A DNA stretch of 16,108 nt from Ectocarpus siliculosus (taxonomy: Eukaryota; Sar; Phaeophyceae; Ectocarpales; Ectocarpaceae). The notes beneath the pieces are model-generated. The model made no database searches. It was not told where the DNA came from and saw nothing but the letters and a program-made list of their open reading frames with translations. The stretch covers positions 1-16,108 of the forward strand of contig FN648975.1 of assembly GCA_000310025.1 (NCBI GenBank), in the 5' to 3' direction. Below, one piece after another: positions 8,972-15,994 of the stretch (position 1 is its first letter; each line of letters starts with the position of its first letter). The translations under genes were made by a program, and so were the position numbers.

Positions 8972-9027
8972 AAAAGCTAGGAACGCGTATTGATCTTGTG
9001 ATCATTTTGAGTATAATCCTAGCTTTT
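8972..9027. repeat. Hairpin with 11 bp perfect stem and nested TGATC stem
   Basis: AAAAGCTAGGA (8972-8982) is perfectly complementary to TCCTAGCTTTT (9017-9027). Inside it, TGATC (8991-8995) and GATCA (9000-9004) form a second stem around TTGT. The outer stem has A at its start and T4 at its end on +. It could be a cruciform site, the relic of a small foldback element, or an RNA hairpin. Confidence 0.7.
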
Positions 9028-9239
9028 GTTTCAGTGCCTTAGTCACACAGGTAGGTTTCTTGTCATGGACAAGCCTGTTCCACTTGGTTCTAACCATGGC
9101 TTCGATGTTCACGATTGGAAGTTCGTTTGGGTGGGAAGGTTGATGTCTACGTTGACTTTCTTCCTGCGCATAAGTGACCCGGCTTGATGACTAGAAAAAT
9201 ACATGCGCTAGCAATCATACAGGAAGGCTTAAGACACGT

Positions 9240-9641
9240 ATGTACCAAGTAGTACCTGACGCTGAACACCTCCCGCCCAGCCTCAAGAAACCCACGGGAG
9301 ATGGTGAAAAGATCTTTCCCCTCCCCGCCTTTTTTAACTCGGTGTACCCTTCACTTACCCCGAGTCTCAAAAGAAAGACGAAGAAGCGCCAAGCTCTACA
9401 TTTCCCCATTAACTTACAGCCAGCAACATACGAATCCTCTGCCCCCCGCCCCGTCAAGTTCTCAAACAAACATCTCCTTTCATCTCTGAACTGTGTTTTG
9501 ATCAGCCTTGGTTGTACTTCCAGTGAGCACGAGCGAGACTATTCACCTGACACATTGAAGAATAGTATGCTACGAACTCCCAGACAAGTTTTTCCTTTGG
9601 GTTGTCGGTGCAGACAATACCGTCCCCACTTTCTTTCTTGA
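9240..9641 (+). CDS. Unrecognised 133-codon open frame
   Basis: The frame opens at a true ATG (9240) and ends at TGA 9639-9641. It gives a Pro/Ser/Lys-rich protein starting MYQVVPDAEHLPPSLKK, with a basic patch (LKRKTKKR) near residue 45 and a C-rich end (LGCRCRQYR). No domain, membrane segment or signal peptide stands out. A minus-strand frame covers its first half (9469-9215). Length is within what chance gives in a window of this size, so it is listed mainly as the best frame in this stretch. Confidence 0.15.
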   Translation: MYQVVPDAEHLPPSLKKPTGDGEKIFPLPAFFNSVYPSLTPSLKRKTKKRQALHFPINLQPATYESSAPRPVKFSNKHLLSSLNCVLISLGCTSSEHERDYSPDTLKNSMLRTPRQVFPLGCRCRQYRPHFLS

Positions 9642-9710
9642 ACTGCATTGATTTTCTTCACTCAACACAGGAAAATCTCACCGATCACCCCGTGTTTCAG
9701 GCCCAACATA

Positions 9711-9726
9711 TCATGTTATCATGTTA
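9711..9726 (+). repeat. TCATGTTA x2 at the edge of repeat copy A
   Basis: The 8 bp word TCATGTTA is perfectly duplicated in tandem (9711-9718 and 9719-9726) immediately before the TATATATAC that opens repeat copy A. It is not found at the right end of copy A or copy B, so it is not shown to be a target-site duplication. Confidence 0.6.
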
Positions 9727-10132
9727 TATATATACTTACAGGATGGTCGTCGTGACGTGATACCTTTCTTGTTATTAGTATGGAAAAAAAATAAAAAGAT
9801 GGCTCGATTTTTCAATCTCTTCAGCAGTATGGACCAGATGTCGACTTTACATGGAAGTCGTACGAGTGTCGACTTGGTTGTGCTATCACAGCATCTTCCA
9901 CGCACTTCTGCCAGTGCTGGTTTGTTGATTGGACTCTTGTAGGTCGAGATAAAGCAGTGGGATTCTCGGGTTGTGGAGGCAAAAGTGAACCAGAGCAAAA
10001 ATGTCATGCATAGCTCGATTACTGCTGTGTTTTTGCTACAGCAGTATGGACTAGACGCCGAACGACGTCCGCGTGCTACAAGTACCGCAACGACCTAACT
10101 GAATGGGATACTTCCTGCCACGGCGAACCATA
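9727..10132 (+). repeat. Repeat family copy A (406 bp), LTR-like left copy
   Basis: Copy A begins TATATATACTTACAGGATGG and ends CTGCCACGGCGAACCATA. By eye it is about 90% identical to copy B (11417-11807), with indels including a 12-nt stretch missing from B and six bases of A (AAGTAC) missing near the end. Each copy has two related halves: GCTCGATT followed by CAGCAGTATGGAC occurs at about 9801 and again at about 10013. One frame across the first half reads LQQYGPDVDFTWKSYEC and then CQCWFVDWTLVGRDKAVG before a stop. There are no terminal inverted repeats and the ends are not TG...CA, so a standard LTR is not proven. It may be a dispersed non-autonomous element or a local segmental duplication. 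Confidence 0.85.
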
Positions 10133-10271
10133 GTACAATGCGATGCAAACATCCGTTCGTGTGTCGCGCGGCTGCCACATGTGTCGACGACAGGTACACG
10201 TAGAGCTCTCGCCATGTTGTCGTTACCGCGCAGGAGGACCCCTCGGAGATGTTCCACATGGTGCTACAACG

Positions 10272-10424
10272 ACAGCAGTACTACTGTACATAGATGTCGT
10301 AGGAGAGTGGAGTTGTGCTGTCACGGCATCTCCCACGCACTCTCCTACCGGTGCTTGTGTCGATTGGAGTCTTGTAGGCCGAAATACAAGAGTGGGTTGG
10401 GCTCCCGGGTTGTGGAAGCAAACC
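10272..10424 (+). repeat. Repeat family copy C, diverged partial copy
   Basis: This segment aligns with the middle of copy A: ACAGCAGTA, TACATAGATGTCGTA, TGTGCTGTCACGGCATCT, CCACGCACT, GATTGGAGTCTTGTAGG and GGGTTGTGGA. It is much more diverged than A and B are from each other. It lies in an open frame (10143-10463) that reads TTTAVLLYIDVVGEWSCAV and then CVDWSLVGRNTRVGWAPGLW, the same VDW(S/T)LVGR core as the other copies. It may be the older or less degraded member of the family. The protein is not one I recognise. Confidence 0.7.
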
Positions 10425-10478
10425 TGCCTGCAACAACAGAGAAGGCGGTGTTCTATTTACTAGAGTATCCCGCTCAAC

Positions 10479-10489
10479 TTTTTTTTTTT
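10479..10489 (+). repeat. T11 run
   Basis: Eleven T residues follow copy C. On the + strand this could stop RNA polymerase III, but no A/B-box pair was seen upstream, so it is listed only as a homopolymer. Confidence 0.85.
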
Positions 10490-10497
10490 CGCGGCAT

Positions 10498-11445
10498 GTG
10501 GTCGCATATATATTTCTTTGCCACTGCCGAAAAAGACCACTGGATCTTTACGCAGTACCAATACATCTTTTGCATTTATCATTTTACACCGAACGACGCA
10601 GGACGGGTCGACCTTCATCGTTGTTGTTGTTATTTTTGTGTCTCCACATAAAAAACCGTTCCGACGTCCTCCTCAATACTTGTGGACTACCTGTTGGAAA
10701 TTGTGGGAATCCCTTCATGTCGAGAGAGAGAGCCATAGGTCGCCATCCGGCCTTTTCTTTTTTTGTATGTATGCACTTTTCTTCTTGTCAAGTGTTGACG
10801 TTGCGCTTGCCATCGTGGCCGCGTAAGTGTTTGTTTGTGTCTTCAAACCTTCTCAGCCGGCCTACAAACTTCTTGTTGATAAGTCTCCGTGGTAACTTCT
10901 CCGCGCATGAGTCATATGCAGCTATGACCTGCGCTTTGACTTTCACGATGGGTTTTTTACCTCCCCGTCTTGCGTTGGTGAGTACCTGCGATATACAGAA
11001 GGATCGCTCCACGACGCAAACGTCGACGTCTCCGGTTTTTTTTTGTTCCCTTCGCACGCCATCCTTGCCGCGGTTTTTACACCGAGTTCGAATTTCGAAC
11101 ATGGGGCACAATTTCCTCGCTTCGTACCTTCCTCGTCGGCCGTCTCCATCGATTTTTCGGCTTTTCGATTCCGATAGACAAAACTACAGACTGACTTGTC
11201 CGTTTCACCCCCGACGGGACAGGGCGCTCGCTCGTCGAGTGCCGAAATTCTTCACCACTTCCTTGCCTCTCCGAACACCGCGTCCCTTCTTCCCGCCCCT
11301 ACAAATCCTCTCCCCTTCTTCTCCTTCTTCCCTCCCTGCCGGACACTCACCACCATCGGTCCTGGATGTTGGCCCCCAGCCCCATTGGGGGGCGGGGGGC
11401 CAATCGTTGACCCTAGTATATATACTCACAGGATGGTCGTCGTGA
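10498..11445 (+). CDS. Longest open frame of the window (315 codons), unknown
   Basis: This frame has no stop for 315 codons and lies almost wholly in the spacer between repeat copies A and B, ending 29 bases into copy B. The first codon is GTG; the first in-frame ATG starts MSRERAIGRH (about residue 74). At even base composition a stop-free run this long has a chance of about 3 in 10 million per start, so it is unusual for 16 kb; however the + strand here is T/C-rich (notably 11290-11340), which lowers stop frequency. The product is rich in Ser, Leu, Pro, Arg and Phe with no motif I recognise, which is what a frame through pyrimidine-rich non-coding DNA often gives. A basic minus-strand frame overlaps it. 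Confidence 0.2.
   Translation: MVAYIFLCHCRKRPLDLYAVPIHLLHLSFYTERRRTGRPSSLLLLFLCLHIKNRSDVLLNTCGLPVGNCGNPFMSRERAIGRHPAFSFFVCMHFSSCQVLTLRLPSWPRKCLFVSSNLLSRPTNFLLISLRGNFSAHESYAAMTCALTFTMGFLPPRLALVSTCDIQKDRSTTQTSTSPVFFCSLRTPSLPRFLHRVRISNMGHNFLASYLPRRPSPSIFRLFDSDRQNYRLTCPFHPRRDRALARRVPKFFTTSLPLRTPRPFFPPLQILSPSSPSSLPAGHSPPSVLDVGPQPHWGAGGQSLTLVYILTGWSS
10788..11102 (-). CDS. Small basic protein frame between repeat copies, unknown
   Basis: From the ATG at 11102 the minus strand gives 104 residues ending KHLRGHDGKRNVNT before TGA. It is strongly basic, with runs such as NARRGGKKPIVKVKAQVIAA and PRRLINKKFVGRLRRF, a profile seen in nucleic-acid-binding proteins. A donor-like site, CAG then GTACTCACC, occurs in the middle (about 10977), so only the first part might be exonic. 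A second minus frame (11149-10943, METADEEGTK start) overlaps it. It sits inside the spacer of the A/B repeat pair, where an element-encoded protein might be expected. No family is recognised and the long + frame runs over it. Confidence 0.2.
   Translation of the reverse strand: MFEIRTRCKNRGKDGVRREQKKTGDVDVCVVERSFCISQVLTNARRGGKKPIVKVKAQVIAAYDSCAEKLPRRLINKKFVGRLRRFEDTNKHLRGHDGKRNVNT
11294..11340 (+). repeat. Polypyrimidine tract
   Basis: About 47 bases are almost entirely C and T, with TTCTTCTCCTTCTTCCCTCC-type sequence. Such tracts can form triplex DNA or act as promoter-proximal elements; here it also explains part of the stop-free + frame. It lies about 80-120 bp before repeat copy B. Confidence 0.6.
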
Positions 11446-11807
11446 CGTGATACATTTCTTGCTGTTAGTATGGGGAAAACAAAAAAAAGATGGCTCGATT
11501 TTTGTATTTCTACAGCAGTATGGACCAGACGCCGACTGTACATGGATATCGTACGAGTGTCAACTTAGTATTTCTTCCACGCACTTTTGCCAGTGCTGGT
11601 TTGTTGATTGGAGTCTTGTAGGTCGAGATACAGCAGTGGGGATTCTCGGGTTGTGGAGGCAAAAGTGAACCAGAGCACAAAATTTCATGCATAGCTCGAT
11701 TACTTCTGTGTTTTTGCAACAACAGTATGGACTAGACGCCGAACGACGTCCGTGTACTACCGCAACGACCTAACTGAATGGGATACTTCCTGCCACGGGG
11801 AACCATA
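11417..11807 (+). repeat. Repeat family copy B (391 bp), LTR-like right copy
   Basis: Copy B starts TATATATACTCACAGGATGG and ends CCACGGGGAACCATA, in the same orientation as copy A and 1690 bp from it start to start. Its own flanks are both TA-rich (TATATATA on the left, ATATATATAT on the right), which would fit insertion into a TA tract. Its first half reads LQQYGPDADCTWISYECQLS followed by CQCWFVDWSLVGRDTAVG; compared with A it lacks 12 nt (four codons) in frame. An extra G then shifts the frame near the end. The second half reads QQYGLDAERRP in both copies. Confidence 0.85.
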
Positions 11808-12782
11808 TATATATATTGTATCCCACATTTATTGACCCTGTACGGTTCGTTCGCCATCCGCACGCTTCCAAGCATGGATTCCCCATTGCTTCAGTTGTAC
11901 CTTATTGGCACTTGCCTCAAGTATATGGCAAGGGATGGCAAGCTGTACACGCGTACTCCCTCATTCACTGCACAAAATGTACACCCGAGGAAATCACCAA
12001 CATCGAGACATGAAAGCATAATGCACGTTCCCAACTGGTATACCCAGTCAAGAGAAAAGCAAGGAAGTTCATTTAACGCACCACTCACCAGTTGAAAAGG
12101 AAGCAACCAACTCGCACAAAGAAAACCACGAACCCCCGAAGGAGTTCATGCCATCTCCGGGGTACGTCGTTCTTCGGTAAGCGTGGCCGCGTCAGAAAGG
12201 ATGAGTTTGCGGTAGACTTTCAGCTCATTCTACCACCTGGCTGTTTCCGAAAACATTTGAACGTGCACGGCGAGCGTCAACGAGAATGTCCCAAGTTGTT
12301 TGTTCCTCCTATTTATCTGAACGATTGTACTGGAACACGGGCGTATCGGTGAGGTTTTGGCCCCCTTGGGCGCAGCAGACTGCAACAAAATTGTCAACAT
12401 ACCAGACAATATGTTGCACCGGGCTTCACACAATCCCGCTCATGCCCCCCCACCCCCCTTCCGCCCTACAGTACTCGTGTAGGGTGGGGAGCCTGAGGTT
12501 TCAGGGGAACGGCGTAATTTCATACGAAGCGTATTTCCTGCACTCGGTAGTACGTATCCACAGTCGCGACTATCGACAGCGCACTGGGGCTTCACAATCT
12601 ACACGTCTTATTGTGATGCGGGCGAGGGTTCAAGCTGGCAAGACACGCACGGACATTCCGTAAGCATGGCCCTTCGCACAGTGGTTATGAGGGTCGACTG
12701 AGTACGAGCCCCGGCAGACGGCCCTTAGTTGTGCTTTATTTGTATTGCCGGCATTTCGTGGTACACATGTGCACCAGACACT

Positions 12783-12805
12783 CACCTCATGCTTGATATG
12801 AGGTG
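12783..12805. repeat. 8 bp perfect hairpin with 7 nt loop
   Basis: CACCTCAT (12783-12790) pairs perfectly with ATGAGGTG (12798-12805) around GCTTGAT. A palindrome CAGCCC-C-GGGCTG follows at 12869-12881. The region 11808-12960 otherwise holds only unrecognised frames: 12092-12352 on + reads FFGKRGRVRKDEFAVDFQL and is somewhat protein-like. Confidence 0.55.
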
Positions 12806-12960
12806 CATCACAGCCCAAAAAAACAACGACCCCGGGGCGTTTCGACCCCTCCACCGCTGTGTGCAACCCAGCCCCGGGCTGTGTGTTTGATTGAAGCCCC
12901 GATCCCCCCCGCGGGTCAATGACAGAGGTAACTACAGTCAGCGTACCTTGTTGACGTTAC

Positions 12961-13139
12961 CCTGGAGCACCCGTCGTGGGTATTGGTGACAGACAGGGAG
13001 ATACGACCAAGACCACGCAATCCGGAGGCCTTCATACGCTCGCTTGCATCCACGAATATGATGAGCGTGCCTATGGTGGGATTGCGATTCGCTCCCATGG
13101 CTTCGATGCAGGCATCATACTGGTCCAATTCCGGGTCCG
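12961..13139 (-). CDS. Possible internal exon (59 codons), product unknown
   Basis: On the minus strand a strong acceptor-type sequence (CGTTTACTATCTGCAG) ends at 13140, and a donor-type site (CTCCAGG then GTAACG) lies at 12961/12960. The 179 nt between read, after two bases of a split codon, as 59 uninterrupted codons beginning DPELDQYDACIEAMGANRNP and continuing TIGTLIIFVDASERMKASGL, RGLGRISLSVTNTHDGCSR. Composition is protein-like, with a hydrophobic strand (LIIFVD) followed by a basic stretch. The layout of a strand ending in D, then a Gly-rich turn, a strand and N loosely recalls the start of RNase H-like transposase cores such as those of KDZ/Plavaka elements; this is only a resemblance in pattern. 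No neighbouring exon was found. The + strand is also open (12983-13243). Confidence 0.3.
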
Positions 13140-13510
13140 CTGCAGATAGTAAACGTGTGTTCGGGCACGAAGTGCAGGGGGATATCTTTCACCGACAGAA
13201 TAAGTGTATGCTTAGGTCCGGGTTTAACCTATTTAATACATAAGCTAGCGCCCCGGCCCCTCGCGGGGGGGGTCGGTGAGGGTTACCCGCCCCCGTCTAT
13301 GCTCCTGTTCTTTAACGCAGCGTACGGCGGACTGCTTTAACGTAAAAAGCAAAGGGGCCCTTTGAGGAGGGGTGGGGGTCCCCCAGCGCTCGTGATGTCG
13401 ACCCAAACCTACAATTCGGCAATCAACGGCAAAGTATCAAGCAGTGGTGAAGGACATTTCGTACACAATGTGTGTGCATGAACGTAATGAAATGTAGTGG
13501 TACAACCGAA

Positions 13511-13512
<2 letters not shown>

Positions 13513-13567
<55 letters not shown>
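13513..13567 (+). repeat. (TC)27 microsatellite
   Basis: Fifty-five bases of uninterrupted TC, bounded by ACA on the left and G on the right. The minus-strand frame through it gives an RE-dipeptide run, a translation artefact. It should be highly length-polymorphic. Confidence 0.97.
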
Positions 13568-13571
<4 letters not shown>

Positions 13572-14117
13572 GCATGCACGCTGTCTCTCTTGCGTTCGTT
13601 TTTGTAGGATGCACGAAACCCTGCGTATCTGCGTATTCCACAATATCAGGCGGGGGGGTAGTACACCTTGGGGTGCAAATTGCAGTTCGTCTTACCCTGG
13701 GCGGGTTTGCGTCGAAGATCAAAGATTCCAAGGTGGTGCAAACAAGTCATGCTCGACATAGTCACCAGGCACACGACTTTGATTTGCCTAGGTTGCATGT
13801 GAAAACAAGGTTTTCAGCAAGTCTCTAGAAAAATCTACTTGGAGTGATTACGTTCACGGGGCAGGTCGGTCGAGATTGCCCGCTATCAACATGTACATGC
13901 AACGTAAGCTCAACGCACGGCGGGGAGGTGGGGGTAGTGGAGAATTCCAAAAGATGAAAAAAAAAGGGAATTCTCACACGGCGGAGCAGGTGGAGTCGGC
14001 AGAAACGTAAAAGCCGTGGGCTCAACCTGCATGGGTACGTCCGTCTGCCAACGGGAGACACGACGAAGAGTGGGGATATAGAAGTAGACTTATCATCGGC
14101 TGGTTTTCCGTAGGCGT

Positions 14118-14789
14118 TTAAGTAACAGTCGGCCCCGCGGGGGTTATATAGATTATTCGGGAACCCTGAACCCTTCCCTTAGGTCGGGAAATCATGCTAT
14201 ATATACAAGGGCTCCGGATATCCGGCGCAGAGGCGCCCTCGTCCTCAGTAGTAGGCTTAAACGGAAGTTGTGAAGGCCGCGCACAGCATACCGAGGGCAT
14301 GAAGCCGCAGGGTGATCGAATGAAGGGTGTGAAGATGTTCGCGTTGTATTTGAGAAATGTGCCGTTCCCGGTGTAACATGAAGCCAAAAGAGTCGCGTGT
14401 ACGTGAATTTTGTCTAGGTTCGCCCGGTGCGAACGAAAAAGAGATGAAGAAGACGCACATGCAGATCCCTTTGCTCTACTATGCATACTTCTGGTGACCT
14501 CTTCGTTTCGCATCAGCGGCGCGGCATGGGGGGACCCGCTGCGACCGCCTTTTCTCAGTTGTTGTTGTTGTTGTCTTGACATCGAAAGAAAAAACCTTCC
14601 CGATCTCTGACACGTCATTTTTCTCATTGAAGAGATCTGTATTTTACGGCCAAAAATGTTTCCAAAGCGGTACATCGAAATTCCGAAGGAAAAAGAAAGA
14701 GAAAAAAAAGGGTGGTGGGAAGAAAAAATGTGGCGCAGAGGAGAATCGAATCCACTGATCTCACAGCGCAGCAGTTGGTTGCATAACAT
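14118..14789 (-). CDS. Unrecognised 223-codon open frame
   Basis: The frame starts at a true ATG (14789) and ends at 14118. Its first residues, CNQLLRCEISGFDSPLRH, are the translation of a tRNA-like segment, a familiar sign of a spurious frame. The next part (SSHHPFFSLSFSF) comes from a pyrimidine-rich stretch and QQQQQ from a short CAA run at 14558-14573. The remainder is Ser/Arg/Pro-rich with no domain I know. Length is above what chance usually gives in a window this size, but the composition biases explain much of it. Confidence 0.12.
   Translation of the reverse strand: MLCNQLLRCEISGFDSPLRHIFSSHHPFFSLSFSFGISMYRFGNIFGRKIQISSMRKMTCQRSGRFFLSMSRQQQQQLRKGGRSGSPHAAPLMRNEEVTRSMHSRAKGSACASSSSLFRSHRANLDKIHVHATLLASCYTGNGTFLKYNANIFTPFIRSPCGFMPSVCCARPSQLPFKPTTEDEGASAPDIRSPCIYSMISRPKGRVQGSRIIYITPAGPTVT
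14558..14573 (+). repeat. (GTT)5 trinucleotide run
   Basis: Five consecutive GTT units followed by GTC. It is a short trinucleotide repeat of no clear function. Confidence 0.85.
14723..14728 (-). terminator. T6 on minus strand after tRNA-like segment
   Basis: Six T residues on the minus strand just downstream of the tRNA-like 3' end match the usual polymerase III stop signal. The upstream A-rich + strand tract (14688-14728) makes a chance T run likely. Confidence 0.3.
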
Positions 14790-14797
14790 ACCACGCC
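14732..14797 (-). tRNA. Degenerate tRNA-like sequence (pseudo-tRNA, His-like loop)
   Basis: On the minus strand the first seven bases (GGCGTGG) pair with the last seven (CTGCGCC) across 66 nt, with two wobble pairs. A near-consensus B box (GATTCGATTCT) and a TTCGA T-loop core are present, and T6 follows five bases after the acceptor (14728-14723), as for polymerase III genes. A loop CTGTGAG would give a GTG (His) anticodon flanked by CTG...CAG. But the two inner anticodon-stem pairs fail, the variable and T-stem regions collide, the D arm is poor, and the whole is about six bases short. It is therefore a tRNA relic or tRNA-derived short element at best. Confidence 0.3.
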
Positions 14798-14981
14798 CCC
14801 TGGACCAATTTCCAAAGCCTGATTATTCCACACCAGAAGGAGTGGCGAGGCCGGAATTTGCTGCATTGGAACTGTCTCGTCGAGAGCTTTTCGAAAAAGT
14901 ATCGTTTGATTTTCGGAATTGTCTTCGTCGTAGAACATGATAGGGTGAAACTTGGTCAAGGGGCTGTGGTATATTGTGCAA
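14779..14981. repeat. Foldback inverted repeat, about 35 bp arms
   Basis: The left arm (14779-14813) reads TTGCATAACATACCACGCCC then CCTGGACCAATTTCC; the reverse complement of the right arm (14945-14981) reads TTGCACAATATACCACAGCC then CCTTGACCAAGTTTCAC. About 28 of 35 positions agree. The loop of about 131 bp is open on + and reads YSTPEGVARPEFAALELSRR, which looks protein-like but is unrecognised. The left arm overlaps the 5' part of the tRNA-like segment, so the right arm carries a second partial copy of that part in opposite orientation. Confidence 0.6.
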
Positions 14982-15290
14982 CTGGCGGTTACCGTCAATT
15001 CCTGCTTTGAAGACGATATATTTTGCATGCGTGTGAACGACCTGTGTTAATCGAACAACCCATGTAAAACAATCGGGTGTTATTAGCGCTGGGCGTTGGT
15101 TGAAGCATGTGTGTGGACAGGTCAGATACAGCAGAAATGCGGAGTTGTGACTGTACGTTGCTACTGCTGTTGAAGAAAACGAGCGCCCCCCGAAAAACAA
15201 ATGAACCGTTGAAAATGACGAAGTCTCCGAAAAGCTTTTTTAAGAGGCAGGGCGCTTATTGACGCCTCCGGGATAATCCCCGCTCTGTAC

Positions 15291-15737
15291 ATGGCGAGGA
15301 AGAGCCGCATACACGCAGTAGACCGAGAGCCGTTGGGTGTGCAGGACCAACTGCTGGTGTCTGAGCGCACATGCATCTACAGCACGGGGAGACTTCGCGC
15401 CCTTCCCAACGGGAACATATGCATAGAGATACACAACTACACAAACACACAATATTCCCTCAATTCATCTTTTTATTGCTGTGCCCCCGAGTCCGAGCAT
15501 TTAGAGATAGCATACCTGTTTGCCTTGGTTACGGAAAGAATGACACCAGCTTGGTCGCTATTCGTCGTGGCATGCTGCGGCCTCTGGTCGGCTGCGTCAA
15601 GGCCTCCTACTGTAGCTCGTCACACGGGGGCGATGCAGGGCCAAACAAAGCCATGCAAATGCAATAGGGGCTCGATGGTTCGGATGCCCCCCACCCCCTC
15701 TTCCCATCTGTCTGGTGGGATCTGTAACGGGATCTGA
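15291..15737 (+). CDS. Unrecognised 148-codon open frame
   Basis: The frame begins at a true ATG (15291), reading MARKSRIHAVDREPLGVQDQ, and ends at TGA 15735-15737. It has one moderately hydrophobic stretch (WSLFVVACCGLWSAA, about residues 88-102) that could be a membrane segment, and several Cys. A minus-strand frame over its start (15376-15161) reads MYRAGIIPEASISALPLKKA and looks equally plausible. Neither matches a family I know, and this length is expected by chance. Confidence 0.13.
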   Translation: MARKSRIHAVDREPLGVQDQLLVSERTCIYSTGRLRALPNGNICIEIHNYTNTQYSLNSSFYCCAPESEHLEIAYLFALVTERMTPAWSLFVVACCGLWSAASRPPTVARHTGAMQGQTKPCKCNRGSMVRMPPTPSSHLSGGICNGI

Positions 15738-15994
15738 TCTGATGGGAGCTTGTTGTACCCTGCACGTTGTAGCTGGTACGCACATAGCACTCGTGAATCC
15801 CCGCACACACTCACACAAAGGCTCAAATTGAAAGGTATATGCGTTCATTAGTACGCATTGTGCCAACGTATCCTGGGCTCTTATATCTTCATATCTGTGT
15901 TGGAGACGTTGCGTTTTGTCCAGCCGGAAAAAAAAGAAATTCTAGTACACTAAGGCCAGTTAACCCGGACCGTCGAACCGACACAATCTACAGT

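Noticed and set aside
9727-11807. Confident call of an LTR retrotransposon
   Set aside because: No TG...CA ends, target-site duplication, primer-binding site, polypurine tract next to copy B, or reverse transcriptase, integrase or gag motif was found.
13423-13731. Minus-strand frame with a long Arg-Glu repeat
   Set aside because: The repeat is just the translation of the (TC)n microsatellite.
14732-14797. Functional tRNA-His gene
   Set aside because: Anticodon and T stems contain mismatches, the D arm is poor and the segment is too short for a normal tRNA.
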